Origin: a virus
IMG/VR virus record: IMGVR_UViG_3300025759_000483
Coordinates: 1 to 29,288 of that record
Length of the DNA: 29,288 nucleotides
Direction: 5' to 3' (one strand)
Part shown: piece after piece, positions 1 to 5,980 of the stretch
How positions within the stretch are numbered: position 1 is the stretch's first letter
How the letters are laid out: each line of letters opens with the position of its first letter
The notes under the pieces: generated by a model
What the model was told of the DNA's origin: nothing
Database searches by the model: none
The model's input: only the letters and a program-made list of their open reading frames with translations
Translations under genes and position numbers: made by a program

Positions 1-2
1 TG

Positions 3-182
3 CTCGAAAAGGAAGGTTTGGACGTGACGGATAAGAAGGCAAAAGACCGTGCAAGGAAGGCTTGGGGACGTGCAATTAATGCGCTGGAAGGTGCGGACAT
101 TGTGGTTGTCCACGCCGGAAATCGGAAAATGGAGTGGGTGAAGGAAACGGACACGCTCGGACACGGATCGGACAAAGTATGA
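3..182 (+). CDS. C-terminal end of a probable primase/helicase-type ATPase (5' end outside window)
   Basis: The reading frame enters from the left edge and stops at a TGA, leaving 59 residues. The visible part is helix-rich and basic, with the pattern RARKAWGRAINAL, then a short strand pair (ADIVVVHAGN) and an aromatic end (KMEWV). This looks like a winged-helix domain of the kind found at the C-terminus of phage and prophage RepA-like AAA ATPases and primase/helicase proteins. No catalytic motif lies in the window, so the enzyme assignment rests on this short tail and on the replication genes that follow. The 3' end is overlaid by the first copies of a CGGACA repeat array. The stop overlaps a possible ATG of a small ORF (ATGA). 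A different DNA-binding protein is possible. Confidence 0.55.
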   Translation, partial: LEKEGLDVTDKKAKDRARKAWGRAINALEGADIVVVHAGNRKMEWVKETDTLGHGSDKV

Positions 183-336
183 AAGCTATGAAAGCCAGCA
201 ATGACGCGGGTTGTATGGATTCGCGGACAAACGCGGACACGGAACGGACACAATCTGGGACAAAGACAGGGTGCGGACGGACACGGACAAACACTATAGT
301 TTGTCCTGTCTGTCCACATCTGTCCGCCGATGTCCG
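148..336. repeat. Helically phased CGGACA hexamer array, direct then inverted
   Basis: CGGACA, or a one-base variant, starts at 148, 158, 169, 224, 234, 245, 257 (GGGACA), 274 (CGGACG), 278 and 284. The reverse orientation TGTCC then starts at 302, 311, 321 and 331. Steps within each group are mostly 9-12 bp, about one DNA turn. The orientation switches at a perfect 8-bp inverted repeat (GGACAAAC 285-292, GTTTGTCC 299-306) whose loop holds TATAGT. The array lies between the end of a replication gene and the start of the next gene. Regular helical phasing suggests binding of many copies of one protein on one DNA face, as in iteron origins or operators. The protein is unknown. Confidence 0.7.
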
Positions 337-352
337 GTGGGGTGAAAAATGA
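179..352 (+). CDS. Possible small translationally coupled protein within the repeat array
   Basis: An ATG at 179 overlaps the stop of the preceding gene (ATGA), and the TGA at 350-352 overlaps the ATG of the next gene in the same way. The 57-residue product is hydrophilic and ends with a CPVCP segment plus two further cysteines, so zinc binding is conceivable. The double ATGA overlap is typical of coupled phage operons and favours a real gene. Against this, most of the frame is made of the CGGACA repeat array, which by itself keeps several frames open, and there is no good ribosome binding site at 179. The function is unknown and the gene itself is uncertain. Confidence 0.3.
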   Translation: MKAMKASNDAGCMDSRTNADTERTQSGTKTGCGRTRTNTIVCPVCPHLSADVRWGEK

Positions 353-858
353 AAGAGTGGAGCAAACCAGTTCAAGCTGCTATTGAGTCGTTTATGACAG
401 CTGAGAACCAGATGAATAAGAAGTGGGGTTGGTATGCCTGGTTCAAGATGACGACCCCTGAGCTCGCGGCGAAGTATCAAGGCGCCAGAGAGCGTTACAT
501 GAAGATCACTGATCCTGACGAGAAGATCAAAGCTGCCGATAACCTGGCGAAGGGGCTGAAGGTGATTGATCAGCAGCTCTGTGAAGCAGGAGAGCGGGGC
601 GATGTCTTTTATCTCCAAGCCAGGATCAATGGCAAGAACTATTACTTTGTGAACGACAAACTCGACATGCAGCGAGTGATCCCATTGATGAAAGGGAAAG
701 ACCCAGTCGTGTACATGCTGGAAGAGATCGTCACGATCATTGAGGCGCACGGCACAGATGTGGCAGACACGATCAAAGCTGCTTTCCCAGGAGCTGAGGT
801 GAGAAGCATTCAGTTTAACCACAACAAGGACCAGCTAGACGATGAAATCCCCTTTTAA
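349..858 (+). CDS. Unknown 169-residue protein with SSB-like acidic C-terminal tail
   Basis: I do not recognise the family. The first about 90 residues are predicted mainly helical and tryptophan/tyrosine-rich near the start (KKWGWYAWFKM). A short beta-like stretch follows (GDVFYLQARINGKNYYFVND, residues about 84-103), then another helical part. The protein ends LDDEIPF, which matches the conserved tail of bacterial single-stranded-DNA-binding proteins (DDDIPF in E. coli), the docking site for many replication and repair enzymes. A GGGG-containing ribosome binding site lies just before the ATG. The tail codons overlap the start of the next gene (842). It may be a diverged SSB or a protein that uses an SSB-type tail to recruit repair or replication enzymes. 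An OB fold is not evident by eye. Confidence 0.75.
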   Translation: MKEWSKPVQAAIESFMTAENQMNKKWGWYAWFKMTTPELAAKYQGARERYMKITDPDEKIKAADNLAKGLKVIDQQLCEAGERGDVFYLQARINGKNYYFVNDKLDMQRVIPLMKGKDPVVYMLEEIVTIIEAHGTDVADTIKAAFPGAEVRSIQFNHNKDQLDDEIPF

Positions 859-1525
859 GGATAAGCCAAACATTAGGCGTTACTCGATCATCCCAGCTAG
901 GGCTATGCAAGATGAGCGGCTCAATGGTGCTGCTTACAAAGTGCTTGCTTGTTTGGGCATGTACGCGAATCGGTACGGTGTGTGTTGGCCATCACAGATA
1001 ACGATAGGACGGCACACAGGCTACGGTCGCGTTCATGTGAGCCGGACCATGGCAGTGCTGATCAAGTGTGGCTACGTCAGGAAGCTAGAGACAAGGCCAT
1101 ACCCTAAACACATCAAGCGGCGCTCAGGCAAGAAGGTGAACCGCTATCAGATACTGTGGGAGGGCAAAGATGCGATCCCGACCAACGAGCAGTTCTGGGC
1201 GCCAGCCAAGATCATTCCTGAGCCTGGAGAGGACGACTTCACCGAGCTAGATACACATATGCAGTCAGGGGTTAAAGGGGACTCAGACAAGGGCTACCAA
1301 GTACTAGCACATGCATTCAAGCAGGCAGTCGAGAGAGCTTCCGGGATGAATCGGCTGCCAGATCAGAGCTTCAAGGCAGCAAAAGTCCTTTGGGATCAAG
1401 AGGTTACGGTTGATCAGGTGCGTGATTACACAGCTGCGATGTGCCGCGAATCGTTGAAGGCTGGGCGCACTCCGCCGGCCAATCTAGACCAGGTCGCCAA
1501 ATGGGCTGGCCTGTACAATAAATGA
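842..1525 (+). CDS. Winged helix-turn-helix replication-initiator-like protein
   Basis: The 227-residue protein has an N-terminal winged helix-turn-helix (about residues 12-85). It matches the common phage and plasmid initiator pattern: RRYSIIPARAMQDE, then LNGAAYKVLACLGMYAN, a CWPSQ turn, and a recognition helix with VSRTMAVLIKCGYV. The middle is a basic wing and linker (RRSGKKVNRYQ). A separate helical C-terminal domain (about 150-225) may mediate oligomerisation or helicase contact, as in lambda-O-like and DnaD-like initiators. It starts inside the end of the preceding gene, so translation is probably coupled. The gene sits directly upstream of an intergenic region with DnaA boxes and 9-bp repeats, the usual place for an initiator beside its origin. 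A transcription regulator remains possible. Confidence 0.7.
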   Translation: MKSPFKDKPNIRRYSIIPARAMQDERLNGAAYKVLACLGMYANRYGVCWPSQITIGRHTGYGRVHVSRTMAVLIKCGYVRKLETRPYPKHIKRRSGKKVNRYQILWEGKDAIPTNEQFWAPAKIIPEPGEDDFTELDTHMQSGVKGDSDKGYQVLAHAFKQAVERASGMNRLPDQSFKAAKVLWDQEVTVDQVRDYTAAMCRESLKAGRTPPANLDQVAKWAGLYNK

Positions 1526-1540
1526 CCAATTGACATGAAG

Positions 1541-1549
1541 TTATCCACA
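1541..1549 (+). promoter_or_regulatory. Perfect DnaA box TTATCCACA
   Basis: The nine bases are identical to the high-affinity E. coli DnaA box. The site lies just after the initiator-like gene and just before an A+T-rich stretch, consistent with host DnaA helping to open a phage origin. Confidence 0.75.
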
Positions 1550-1584
1550 GAAAAAACGAATGCGTTATATATCAATGACTTACC

Positions 1585-1635
1585 GCACTGCACCATGGCG
1601 CGTAACATCTATTATGTTAAATCGCTGCACTGCAC
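1585..1635 (+). repeat. Pair of 9-bp direct repeats (iteron-like)
   Basis: GCACTGCAC occurs at 1585-1593 and 1627-1635, each followed by one variable base and AT. The copies are 42 bp apart, about four helical turns, and flank the dyad at 1603-1619. They may be binding sites for the initiator-like protein encoded at 842-1525. Two copies is a small number for an iteron array. Confidence 0.5.
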
Positions 1636-1659
1636 AATCGCCAAATCGCCCGTAAACCC

Positions 1660-1668
1660 TGTGGATAG
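1660..1668 (-). promoter_or_regulatory. Second DnaA-like box (CTATCCACA on minus strand)
   Basis: It differs from the consensus TTATCCACA by one base and faces the first box at 1541. The inverted pair brackets the repeats and the A+T-rich stretch of the candidate origin. Confidence 0.55.
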
Positions 1669-1719
1669 GCGTTGCCTGGTCGCCGGGCTTTCCGCTGTAC
1701 AAAAAATGGACACCCTTGC

Positions 1720-1749
1720 CCCCCCTACCCCATATGCGCCAGAGGGGGG
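1720..1749 (+). other. GC-rich hairpin upstream of the DUF3310 gene
   Basis: CCCCCCT (1720-1726) can pair with AGGGGGG (1743-1749) around a 16-base loop. A TTTTT run lies 14 bases further on, too far for a typical terminator. It could be a weak terminator, an attenuator or part of the leader of the next gene. Confidence 0.35.
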
Positions 1750-1790
1750 ATCTCGCTCAAAATTTTTCGAAATCCGACGGGAGAAGTAAA

Positions 1791-2066
1791 ATGACAGATA
1801 TCATTAATCCAAACCACTACCAACGCGACGGCATGGAATGCATCGACGCAATTGAGGCAGCGGTCCAAAACCTCTCAGGCGCTGAGGCCTACGCCATCGG
1901 TTCGGCGATCAAGTACCTCTGGCGCTGGAAGGAGAAAGGCGGTAAAGATGATCTCAAGAAGGCTATCTGGTTCATCCAAAAAATCGTCGACCATATCGAA
2001 GAGGAAGAATACCAGGAGGAGCTGAAAGCCGAGGCCACCTTATTGGAGATTGCAAGGAAACTGTGA
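1791..2066 (+). CDS. DUF3310 family protein (T7 gp1.7-type nucleotide kinase family)
   Basis: The 91-residue protein starts NPNHYQRDGMECIDAIE and continues with AIGSAIKYLWRWKEKGG-DDLKKAIWFIQK, the hallmark pattern of DUF3310. This family includes T7 gp1.7, described as an unusual nucleotide (dGMP/dTMP) kinase, although most members are uncharacterised. The ATG at 1791 is chosen because GGGAGAA precedes it and the conserved domain begins at once; an upstream in-frame ATG would add unrelated residues encoded by the intergenic hairpin. The C-terminal end is a charged helix. The gene opens the rightward operon after the candidate origin and is followed closely by the next gene. Confidence 0.85.
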   Translation: MTDIINPNHYQRDGMECIDAIEAAVQNLSGAEAYAIGSAIKYLWRWKEKGGKDDLKKAIWFIQKIVDHIEEEEYQEELKAEATLLEIARKL

Positions 2067-2068
2067 GC

Positions 2069-2341
2069 ATGATCAGCCTAGAAGGATTTGACAGTTGCGT
2101 CGCCGGAATCGCGTTTGGTTGCGGTGAACCCGATCGATTGGTGTACGACACAGCAAAAATTTACGGGAAGCTGCAATCCGAAATGGAGCTCACGTTTGAC
2201 GAATCGATTAAATTTTTTGACAACATCATCCTGCCGTTAGTGATGGGACCAGGCGCACCACTGTTCCTAACTTTTGCCGATATGGATGAAATCAAAGAGG
2301 TACATTGCAATGTCCAAGATGACAGTGCGGGAAGCGCGTAA
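2069..2341 (+). CDS. Conserved phage hypothetical protein (acidic, about 90 residues)
   Basis: The product begins MISLEGFDSCVAGIAFGCGEPDRLVYD and continues with a helical stretch (FDESIKFFDNIILPLV) and a glycine/proline turn before LFLTF. Proteins with this MxSLEGFDxCxxGI start and a DxLVYDxxK motif are frequent small genes before the terminase in phages, with no known function to my knowledge. An alternative GTG start at 2063 overlaps the previous stop; AAGGA at 2053 could serve either start. The 3' end overlaps the small terminase gene by 32 bases in another frame, so translation is probably coupled. Confidence 0.7.
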   Translation: MISLEGFDSCVAGIAFGCGEPDRLVYDTAKIYGKLQSEMELTFDESIKFFDNIILPLVMGPGAPLFLTFADMDEIKEVHCNVQDDSAGSA

Positions 2342-2780
2342 GGTCCTGGCGATCGGGTCGGACGATGAGAAGGAAGCAGTCAAACAGGAGCTGCAAGCGA
2401 TCGCTGCGTCCAACGTGACCGATGTGCTGCAGTGGACGCAGTCTGGAGGCATGGCGCTGCTCTCAAGCGCCGACATACCGAAGCACGTCCAGAAAGCGAT
2501 CAAGAAAGTAAAGGTGACGCCGAATCAGTACGGCAACGCGATCGAAGTCGAGATGCATGACAAGCTATCAGCTCTGCGCGTGTTAGCTAGGTATCATGGA
2601 CTAACCGAGCCAAACAGTGATTCTGACAGTCGGCCAAGTATTTTGGGAATTAATTTGAAGGGTCCAGAAGTGACCACCTATGAGGTATTAGAAGATGGCG
2701 AGAGCAACGAATGCGACGGATCAGAGCCAACGATCGACCCAACGCCGAAGAAGGACGACGACCAAGCAGATCTCTTCTGA
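2310..2780 (+). CDS. terS: Terminase small subunit
   Basis: This protein would recognise phage DNA and regulate the packaging motor at the portal. The 156-residue product has a conserved central part: VTDVLQWTQSGGMALL, then IPKHVQKAIKKVKVT, then the motif DKLSALRVLARYHGL typical of Terminase_2-like small subunits. The C-terminus is acidic and flexible. The start at 2310 is preceded by AAGAGG, and longer in-frame starts lack such a site. It lies directly before the large subunit, whose start is inside its last 86 bases. The assignment rests on the DKLSAL-type motif and on context. Confidence 0.8.
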   Translation: MSKMTVREARKVLAIGSDDEKEAVKQELQAIAASNVTDVLQWTQSGGMALLSSADIPKHVQKAIKKVKVTPNQYGNAIEVEMHDKLSALRVLARYHGLTEPNSDSDSRPSILGINLKGPEVTTYEVLEDGESNECDGSEPTIDPTPKKDDDQADLF

Positions 2781-4293
2781 CGAGGCGCTTGGCGGGCTAA
2801 GTCTTGATTTCTCAGGCGCGGCGACGACCTGGAAGTTTCTGCATGACGATTCGTTTGTGCGCGGTCTGATGGGGCCGGTAGGATCGGGCAAGTCATACGG
2901 TTGCGCTGCTGAGATCATGCTACGCGCCGTGAAACAGCCACCGTCGCCGAAGGACGGTGTCCGCTACTCTCGGTTTGTGATCGTGCGGAACTCATACCCT
3001 GAGCTGCGCACCACAACCATCAAGACATGGCTTGAGCTGTTCCCGGAGAACATCTGGGGGCCGATGCGCTGGTCGCCGCCGATCAGTCACCACATCAAGC
3101 TGCCCTCGCGTGGGGACGCAGCCGGCATCGACTGTGAAGTGATCTTCATGGCGCTCGACCAGCCAAAGGACGTCAGGAAGCTTCTCTCTCTGGAATTGAC
3201 TGGTGCCTGGGTGAATGAGGCCAGGGAATTGCCGTTAGCTGTTGTACAAGGATTAACACACCGTGTCGGTCGTTATCCGACTAAGTCAAACGGCGGTTGC
3301 CCATGGCGTGGCATCTGGATGGATACCAACCCGATGGATGACGACCACTGGTGGTATCGCCTGGCAGAAAAGGAGCCGGTGCGCGGCAAATACAAATGGG
3401 AGTTCTTCAAGCAGCCAGGCGGCGTGATCGAGACAAACCGCGACGATCCAATTGGAATCCCTGCCGCTAATAAATTCTGGAAAGTGAACCCCAAGGCCGA
3501 GAACATCAACAACCTGCCTCCCGGCTACTATGATCAGCAGCTCGGTGGCAAGAACTTGGACTGGATTCGCTGTTATGCCGGCGGCGAGTATGTGTATGTG
3601 CAGGAAGGTCGACCAGTGTGGCCTGAGTATGATGACTCAGTCATGTCGACCGAGGAGATCCAGGTCGATCCGACACTGCCAGTTCACATTGGGCTCGACT
3701 TTGGTTTGACCCCTGCGGCGGTGTTCGGTCAGCGCACAGCAGCTGGCGCTTGGCATATCTTCAAAGAGATTGTGACAGACGACATGGGACTGGAGCGGTT
3801 CGGCTTGATCTTGCTCAACGAGATCAACGTGAATTACCCAAAGCAAGACATCTTGGTCTGGGGTGACCCTGCCGGTAGCAAGCGCGATGAAATCTTTGAG
3901 GTGACTGCCTTTGATCATCTGCGCACGCTCGGACTCAACGCTCGGCCTACGGCCAGTAACGACTTCCAGGTGCGCCGTGAAGCGGGAGCGATGCCTATGA
4001 ATCGGTTTATTGATCGGAAGCCTGGGCTATTGGTTCACAAGGATTGTCAACGGTTGCGCAAGTCTCTGGCCGGTGGTTATCACTTCAAGCGCGTCGCAGT
4101 CGGAGGAGGTACAGAAAGATTCCGAGATGCGCCGAATAAGAACGAACACTCGCACGTTGGCGACGCATTTGGTTATCTACTGCTCGGCGGCGGTGAGCAT
4201 CGCGTGATGACGCGAGGGTACGGGGGACGTTATGGTGCTGCTGGAGCGCGTGGTCAACAATTCACGGCAAAAACGGATTTCACGATATGGTGA
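2695..4293 (+). CDS. terL: Terminase large subunit (packaging ATPase and nuclease)
   Basis: The motor protein cuts and pumps DNA into the procapsid. The 532-residue product has a basic leader (residues 1-25), a Walker A motif GPVGSGKS (60-67), a Walker-B-like strand ending AWVNE (171-175) and a coupling motif MDTNP (209-213). A RNase-H-like nuclease domain follows, with acidic residues at D335 (GLDFGL), D391 (VWGDPAG) and D490 (HVGDAFGY). The only ATG compatible with an intact Walker A is at 2695, so the first 86 bases overlap the small-subunit gene in another frame; the next possible start (GTG, residue 55) leaves almost nothing before Walker A. The end overlaps the next gene by 7 bases. Confidence 0.95.
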   Translation: MARATNATDQSQRSTQRRRRTTTKQISSDEALGGLSLDFSGAATTWKFLHDDSFVRGLMGPVGSGKSYGCAAEIMLRAVKQPPSPKDGVRYSRFVIVRNSYPELRTTTIKTWLELFPENIWGPMRWSPPISHHIKLPSRGDAAGIDCEVIFMALDQPKDVRKLLSLELTGAWVNEARELPLAVVQGLTHRVGRYPTKSNGGCPWRGIWMDTNPMDDDHWWYRLAEKEPVRGKYKWEFFKQPGGVIETNRDDPIGIPAANKFWKVNPKAENINNLPPGYYDQQLGGKNLDWIRCYAGGEYVYVQEGRPVWPEYDDSVMSTEEIQVDPTLPVHIGLDFGLTPAAVFGQRTAAGAWHIFKEIVTDDMGLERFGLILLNEINVNYPKQDILVWGDPAGSKRDEIFEVTAFDHLRTLGLNARPTASNDFQVRREAGAMPMNRFIDRKPGLLVHKDCQRLRKSLAGGYHFKRVAVGGGTERFRDAPNKNEHSHVGDAFGYLLLGGGEHRVMTRGYGGRYGAAGARGQQFTAKTDFTIW

Positions 4294-4772
4294 CAGCTGA
4301 AGAAATTACCCACCTTGTGAACATGCGCCACCTGGTTGTGCTGCCGTTTCATCCTACTCACATCGACCGGGTCGGGCCAAGCGCTGACGACATCGAGCTG
4401 TTCTCACATATTGCGAATATGAAAGAGCGGTTTGAAACTGTGGCGGAAAATAAAACTGGCTGGACCATGTTTTATAAACGGGAGCCAGCCCTCTGCTTTG
4501 GCTTGGAATATAAGTTCGCGACGAATGCTGAGGCTTGGCTGGTGCCTGGCCCAGTCGCTTTCAACCACGGCACGCTTTTGTGTCGCGGAGCTATGCGTTT
4601 TTTTGATAAGATTGGCCCACACCTCGATTTACTCAGAGTGCAAATCGTGGTAAGTGTCAAGCGCGATTATGCAATTCAGTGGGCCAAGTTCCTGAAATTT
4701 AAGGAAGAAGGCCTGATGAAGGCATATGGCCCTGACGGTAGCGATTACATTATGTATGCGAGGACATATTAA
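4287..4772 (+). CDS. T7 Gp13-like protein (GNAT-fold related, DUF2833-type)
   Basis: The 161-residue protein resembles the Gp13/internal virion protein A family of T7-like phages. That family has an acetyltransferase-like (GNAT) fold and affects virion assembly. Visible features are an N-terminal region RVGPSADDIELF, a central strand region (GTLLCRGAMRFFDKI) and a C-terminal segment VSVKRDYAIQWAKFLKFKEEG with a terminal YIMYARTY. This mirrors the T7 gp13 end (HIRFLKTIGAVFHEE). It sits immediately after the large terminase and overlaps both neighbours by a few bases. Whether it binds acetyl-CoA or is enzymatically dead cannot be judged here. Confidence 0.7.
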   Translation: MVTAEEITHLVNMRHLVVLPFHPTHIDRVGPSADDIELFSHIANMKERFETVAENKTGWTMFYKREPALCFGLEYKFATNAEAWLVPGPVAFNHGTLLCRGAMRFFDKIGPHLDLLRVQIVVSVKRDYAIQWAKFLKFKEEGLMKAYGPDGSDYIMYARTY

Positions 4773-5014
4773 TGGGTGGATTTTTTGGTGGCGGCGGCGG
4801 CGGTCCATCTGCCGAAGAGAAGGAAGCGCAACGCAAGCAGGAAGAGCTTAACGCAAAAGCCGAAGCTCGCGCAGAGCGCGAACGCGCTGAAGAGCAGCGC
4901 AAGCTTGCAGCGCAGCAGCGCGCACGCCGTACCGGCGGCACACGATCATTGTTGTCTCCAGAGCGTGAAGATGCGCAACGAGGCTTATCTACAACCTTAT
5001 CTGGTTACGAATAG
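4772..5014 (+). CDS. Small Gly-rich/coiled-coil protein with a RSLLSP motif
   Basis: The 80-residue protein has a glycine-rich start (MGGFFGGGGGG), a charged helix (residues about 12-50, rich in E, K, R and A) and a C-terminal motif RRTGGTRSLLSPERED. Small proteins of this layout occur between terminase and portal in many podoviruses and have no assigned function that I know. The start overlaps the previous stop by one base (TAATG). The C-terminal motif recurs in the next gene, so the two may share a binding partner or descend from a duplication. Confidence 0.75.
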   Translation: MGGFFGGGGGGPSAEEKEAQRKQEELNAKAEARAERERAEEQRKLAAQQRARRTGGTRSLLSPEREDAQRGLSTTLSGYE

Positions 5015-5023
5015 GAGGCCATC

Positions 5024-5569
5024 ATGTCAACAGACAGCCCTAGCGGAAATGGCGGTAACGACAAAAGGACTGAACAGCAAAAAAAGGATCAGCAAGCAAG
5101 AGCTGCCGCAGCAGCTAAGGCTGCAGCTGGTCAGCAAGGTAGTGGATCTTATCGCGTTACTCCTAGGGGTGATGACGACTCAACCGTGGCGTCTGCTTCA
5201 AGATCGTCGAGAGATGTGGTCGGCGGGTACGGGTACGGTAATCCGCAACCTGGCACCAAGAAATCAGCTGGTGATGGAAGCAGCCCTGTCATGGCCGGCA
5301 ACAACGGCAAAACGAATGCACGCACATTGTCTAATGAAGAGCGTGCAAATCGAGGCAGCGATAACCGCGACAATGATGCGCCTAGGGTTGCTAAAGCAGT
5401 TGCCGAAAAACCAGCGGAGCCAGTACTGAGCCCTGAAGAACAAGAGCAACAGCGTTTGGCTGCTGAGATTAGACAGCGCCGTCGTCGTGTTGCCGGGTAT
5501 CGATCGCTGTTGTCTCCGACCAGGCAAGATGATCTATCAGGGACACTCGGCGGTGGCGGCACGGTATGA
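5024..5569 (+). CDS. Low-complexity protein with the same C-terminal RSLLSP motif
   Basis: The 181-residue protein is mostly disordered: rich in S, G, N, Q, A and D, with an alanine/lysine run around residues 25-36. A charged helix follows (PEEQEQQRLAAEIRQRRRR, about 142-160). It ends RRRVAGYRSLLSPTRQDD then a glycine-rich tail, closely paralleling the end of the preceding protein. GGAGG precedes the ATG, so translation is probably strong. No enzymatic motif is visible. The location before the portal suggests a virion or assembly factor, by context only. Confidence 0.7.
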   Translation: MSTDSPSGNGGNDKRTEQQKKDQQARAAAAAKAAAGQQGSGSYRVTPRGDDDSTVASASRSSRDVVGGYGYGNPQPGTKKSAGDGSSPVMAGNNGKTNARTLSNEERANRGSDNRDNDAPRVAKAVAEKPAEPVLSPEEQEQQRLAAEIRQRRRRVAGYRSLLSPTRQDDLSGTLGGGGTV

Positions 5570-5841
5570 CGCTAAAGAAGCACCAGAACCCAGAAGGCGG
5601 CCTGAATGAAGCAGGCAGGAAGTACTATGAAAACAAGGAAGGCGGAAACTTGCGCCCTCCTGTTTCTTCTGGCGACAACTCTCGGCGTGTCTCTTTTGCT
5701 GCTCGGTTCGCTGCTCAGAATCATCCTATGAAGGATGAGCAAGGCAAGCCAACACGCTATGCATTAGCGCTGAAGAAATGGGGTTTCTCATCACCCGCAG
5801 AGGCCAGAGCTTTTGCGAAACGAAACAAACAGGAGGCGTGA
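5566..5841 (+). CDS. Small conserved phage protein (DUF6321-like)
   Basis: The 91-residue protein contains NPEGGLNEAGRKYY, then GNLRPPVSSGDNSRRVSFAAR, then PMKDEQGKPTRYALALKKWG and a terminal helix with AEARAFAKR. This set of motifs is shared by a family of small phage proteins that I believe is catalogued as DUF6321; no function is known to me. The protein is strongly basic, so binding to nucleic acid or to the capsid/portal is possible. It overlaps the preceding stop (ATGA) and is followed one base later by another tiny basic gene. Confidence 0.7.
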   Translation: MTLKKHQNPEGGLNEAGRKYYENKEGGNLRPPVSSGDNSRRVSFAARFAAQNHPMKDEQGKPTRYALALKKWGFSSPAEARAFAKRNKQEA

Positions 5842-5842
5842 T

Positions 5843-5980
5843 ATGCCAATGACCGAGAAAGGATCGAAGATCAAGGCTGCCATGAAGCAGAAGTACGGCA
5901 AGAAGAAAGGCGAGCAAGTCTTTTACGCGTCGAAGCAGAAAGGCACAATTGAAGGTGTCGAGAAGAAAGGGAAAGCATAA
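5843..5980 (+). CDS. 45-residue lysine-rich conserved microprotein
   Basis: The product starts MPMTEKGSKIKAAMKQKYG and continues KKKGEQVFYASKQKGTIEGV. The KxGEQVFYAS-KGTI pattern recurs in tiny phage proteins near portal genes, which argues for a real gene despite the size. A strong ribosome site (AGGAGG, 5831-5836) lies before the ATG. The stop overlaps the portal start (TAATG), so it probably couples portal translation. The function is unknown; the many lysines suggest DNA or RNA contact. Confidence 0.75.
   Translation: MPMTEKGSKIKAAMKQKYGKKKGEQVFYASKQKGTIEGVEKKGKA

Larger units (their letters stand above)
1526..1790. other. Candidate replication origin (non-coding region with DnaA boxes)
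   Basis: These 265 bases carry no convincing gene. They hold a perfect DnaA box at 1541, an A+T-rich stretch (1551-1580, including TTATATAT), two copies of GCACTGCAC 42 bp apart (1585 and 1627), a dyad TAACAT-N5-ATGTTA (1603-1619), two tandem AATCGCC copies (1636 and 1644) and an inverted second DnaA-like box at 1660. The initiator-like gene lies immediately upstream. This combination is what theta-type origins of phages and plasmids show. An isolated TTGACA at 1530-1535 has no -10 box at the right distance. Confidence 0.65.

Noticed and set aside
291-299. ACACTATAG, resembling the core of SP6/T7-type phage promoters
   Set aside because: It is a single copy by eye, the flanks do not match, and no phage RNA polymerase gene is in the window. 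A nine-base match is expected by chance at this scale.
76-822. Minus-strand open frame of 248 codons
   Set aside because: It lies opposite the SSB-tail gene and the repeat array, lacks any recognisable motif, and stays open because of base composition of the real plus-strand gene.
1530-1535. Perfect -35 hexamer TTGACA beside the DnaA box
   Set aside because: No acceptable -10 hexamer lies 15-19 bases downstream; TTATAT is 29 bases away.
1535-1789. 84-codon plus-strand frame across the intergenic region
   Set aside because: It runs through DnaA boxes, repeats and a GC hairpin; its apparent internal repeat (LPHCT/LHCT) only reflects the DNA repeat. No ribosome site precedes it.
4776-5429. 217-codon plus-strand frame overlapping the two RSLLSP genes
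   Set aside because: It is a shifted reading of two better-supported genes with good ribosome sites and a shared C-terminal motif.
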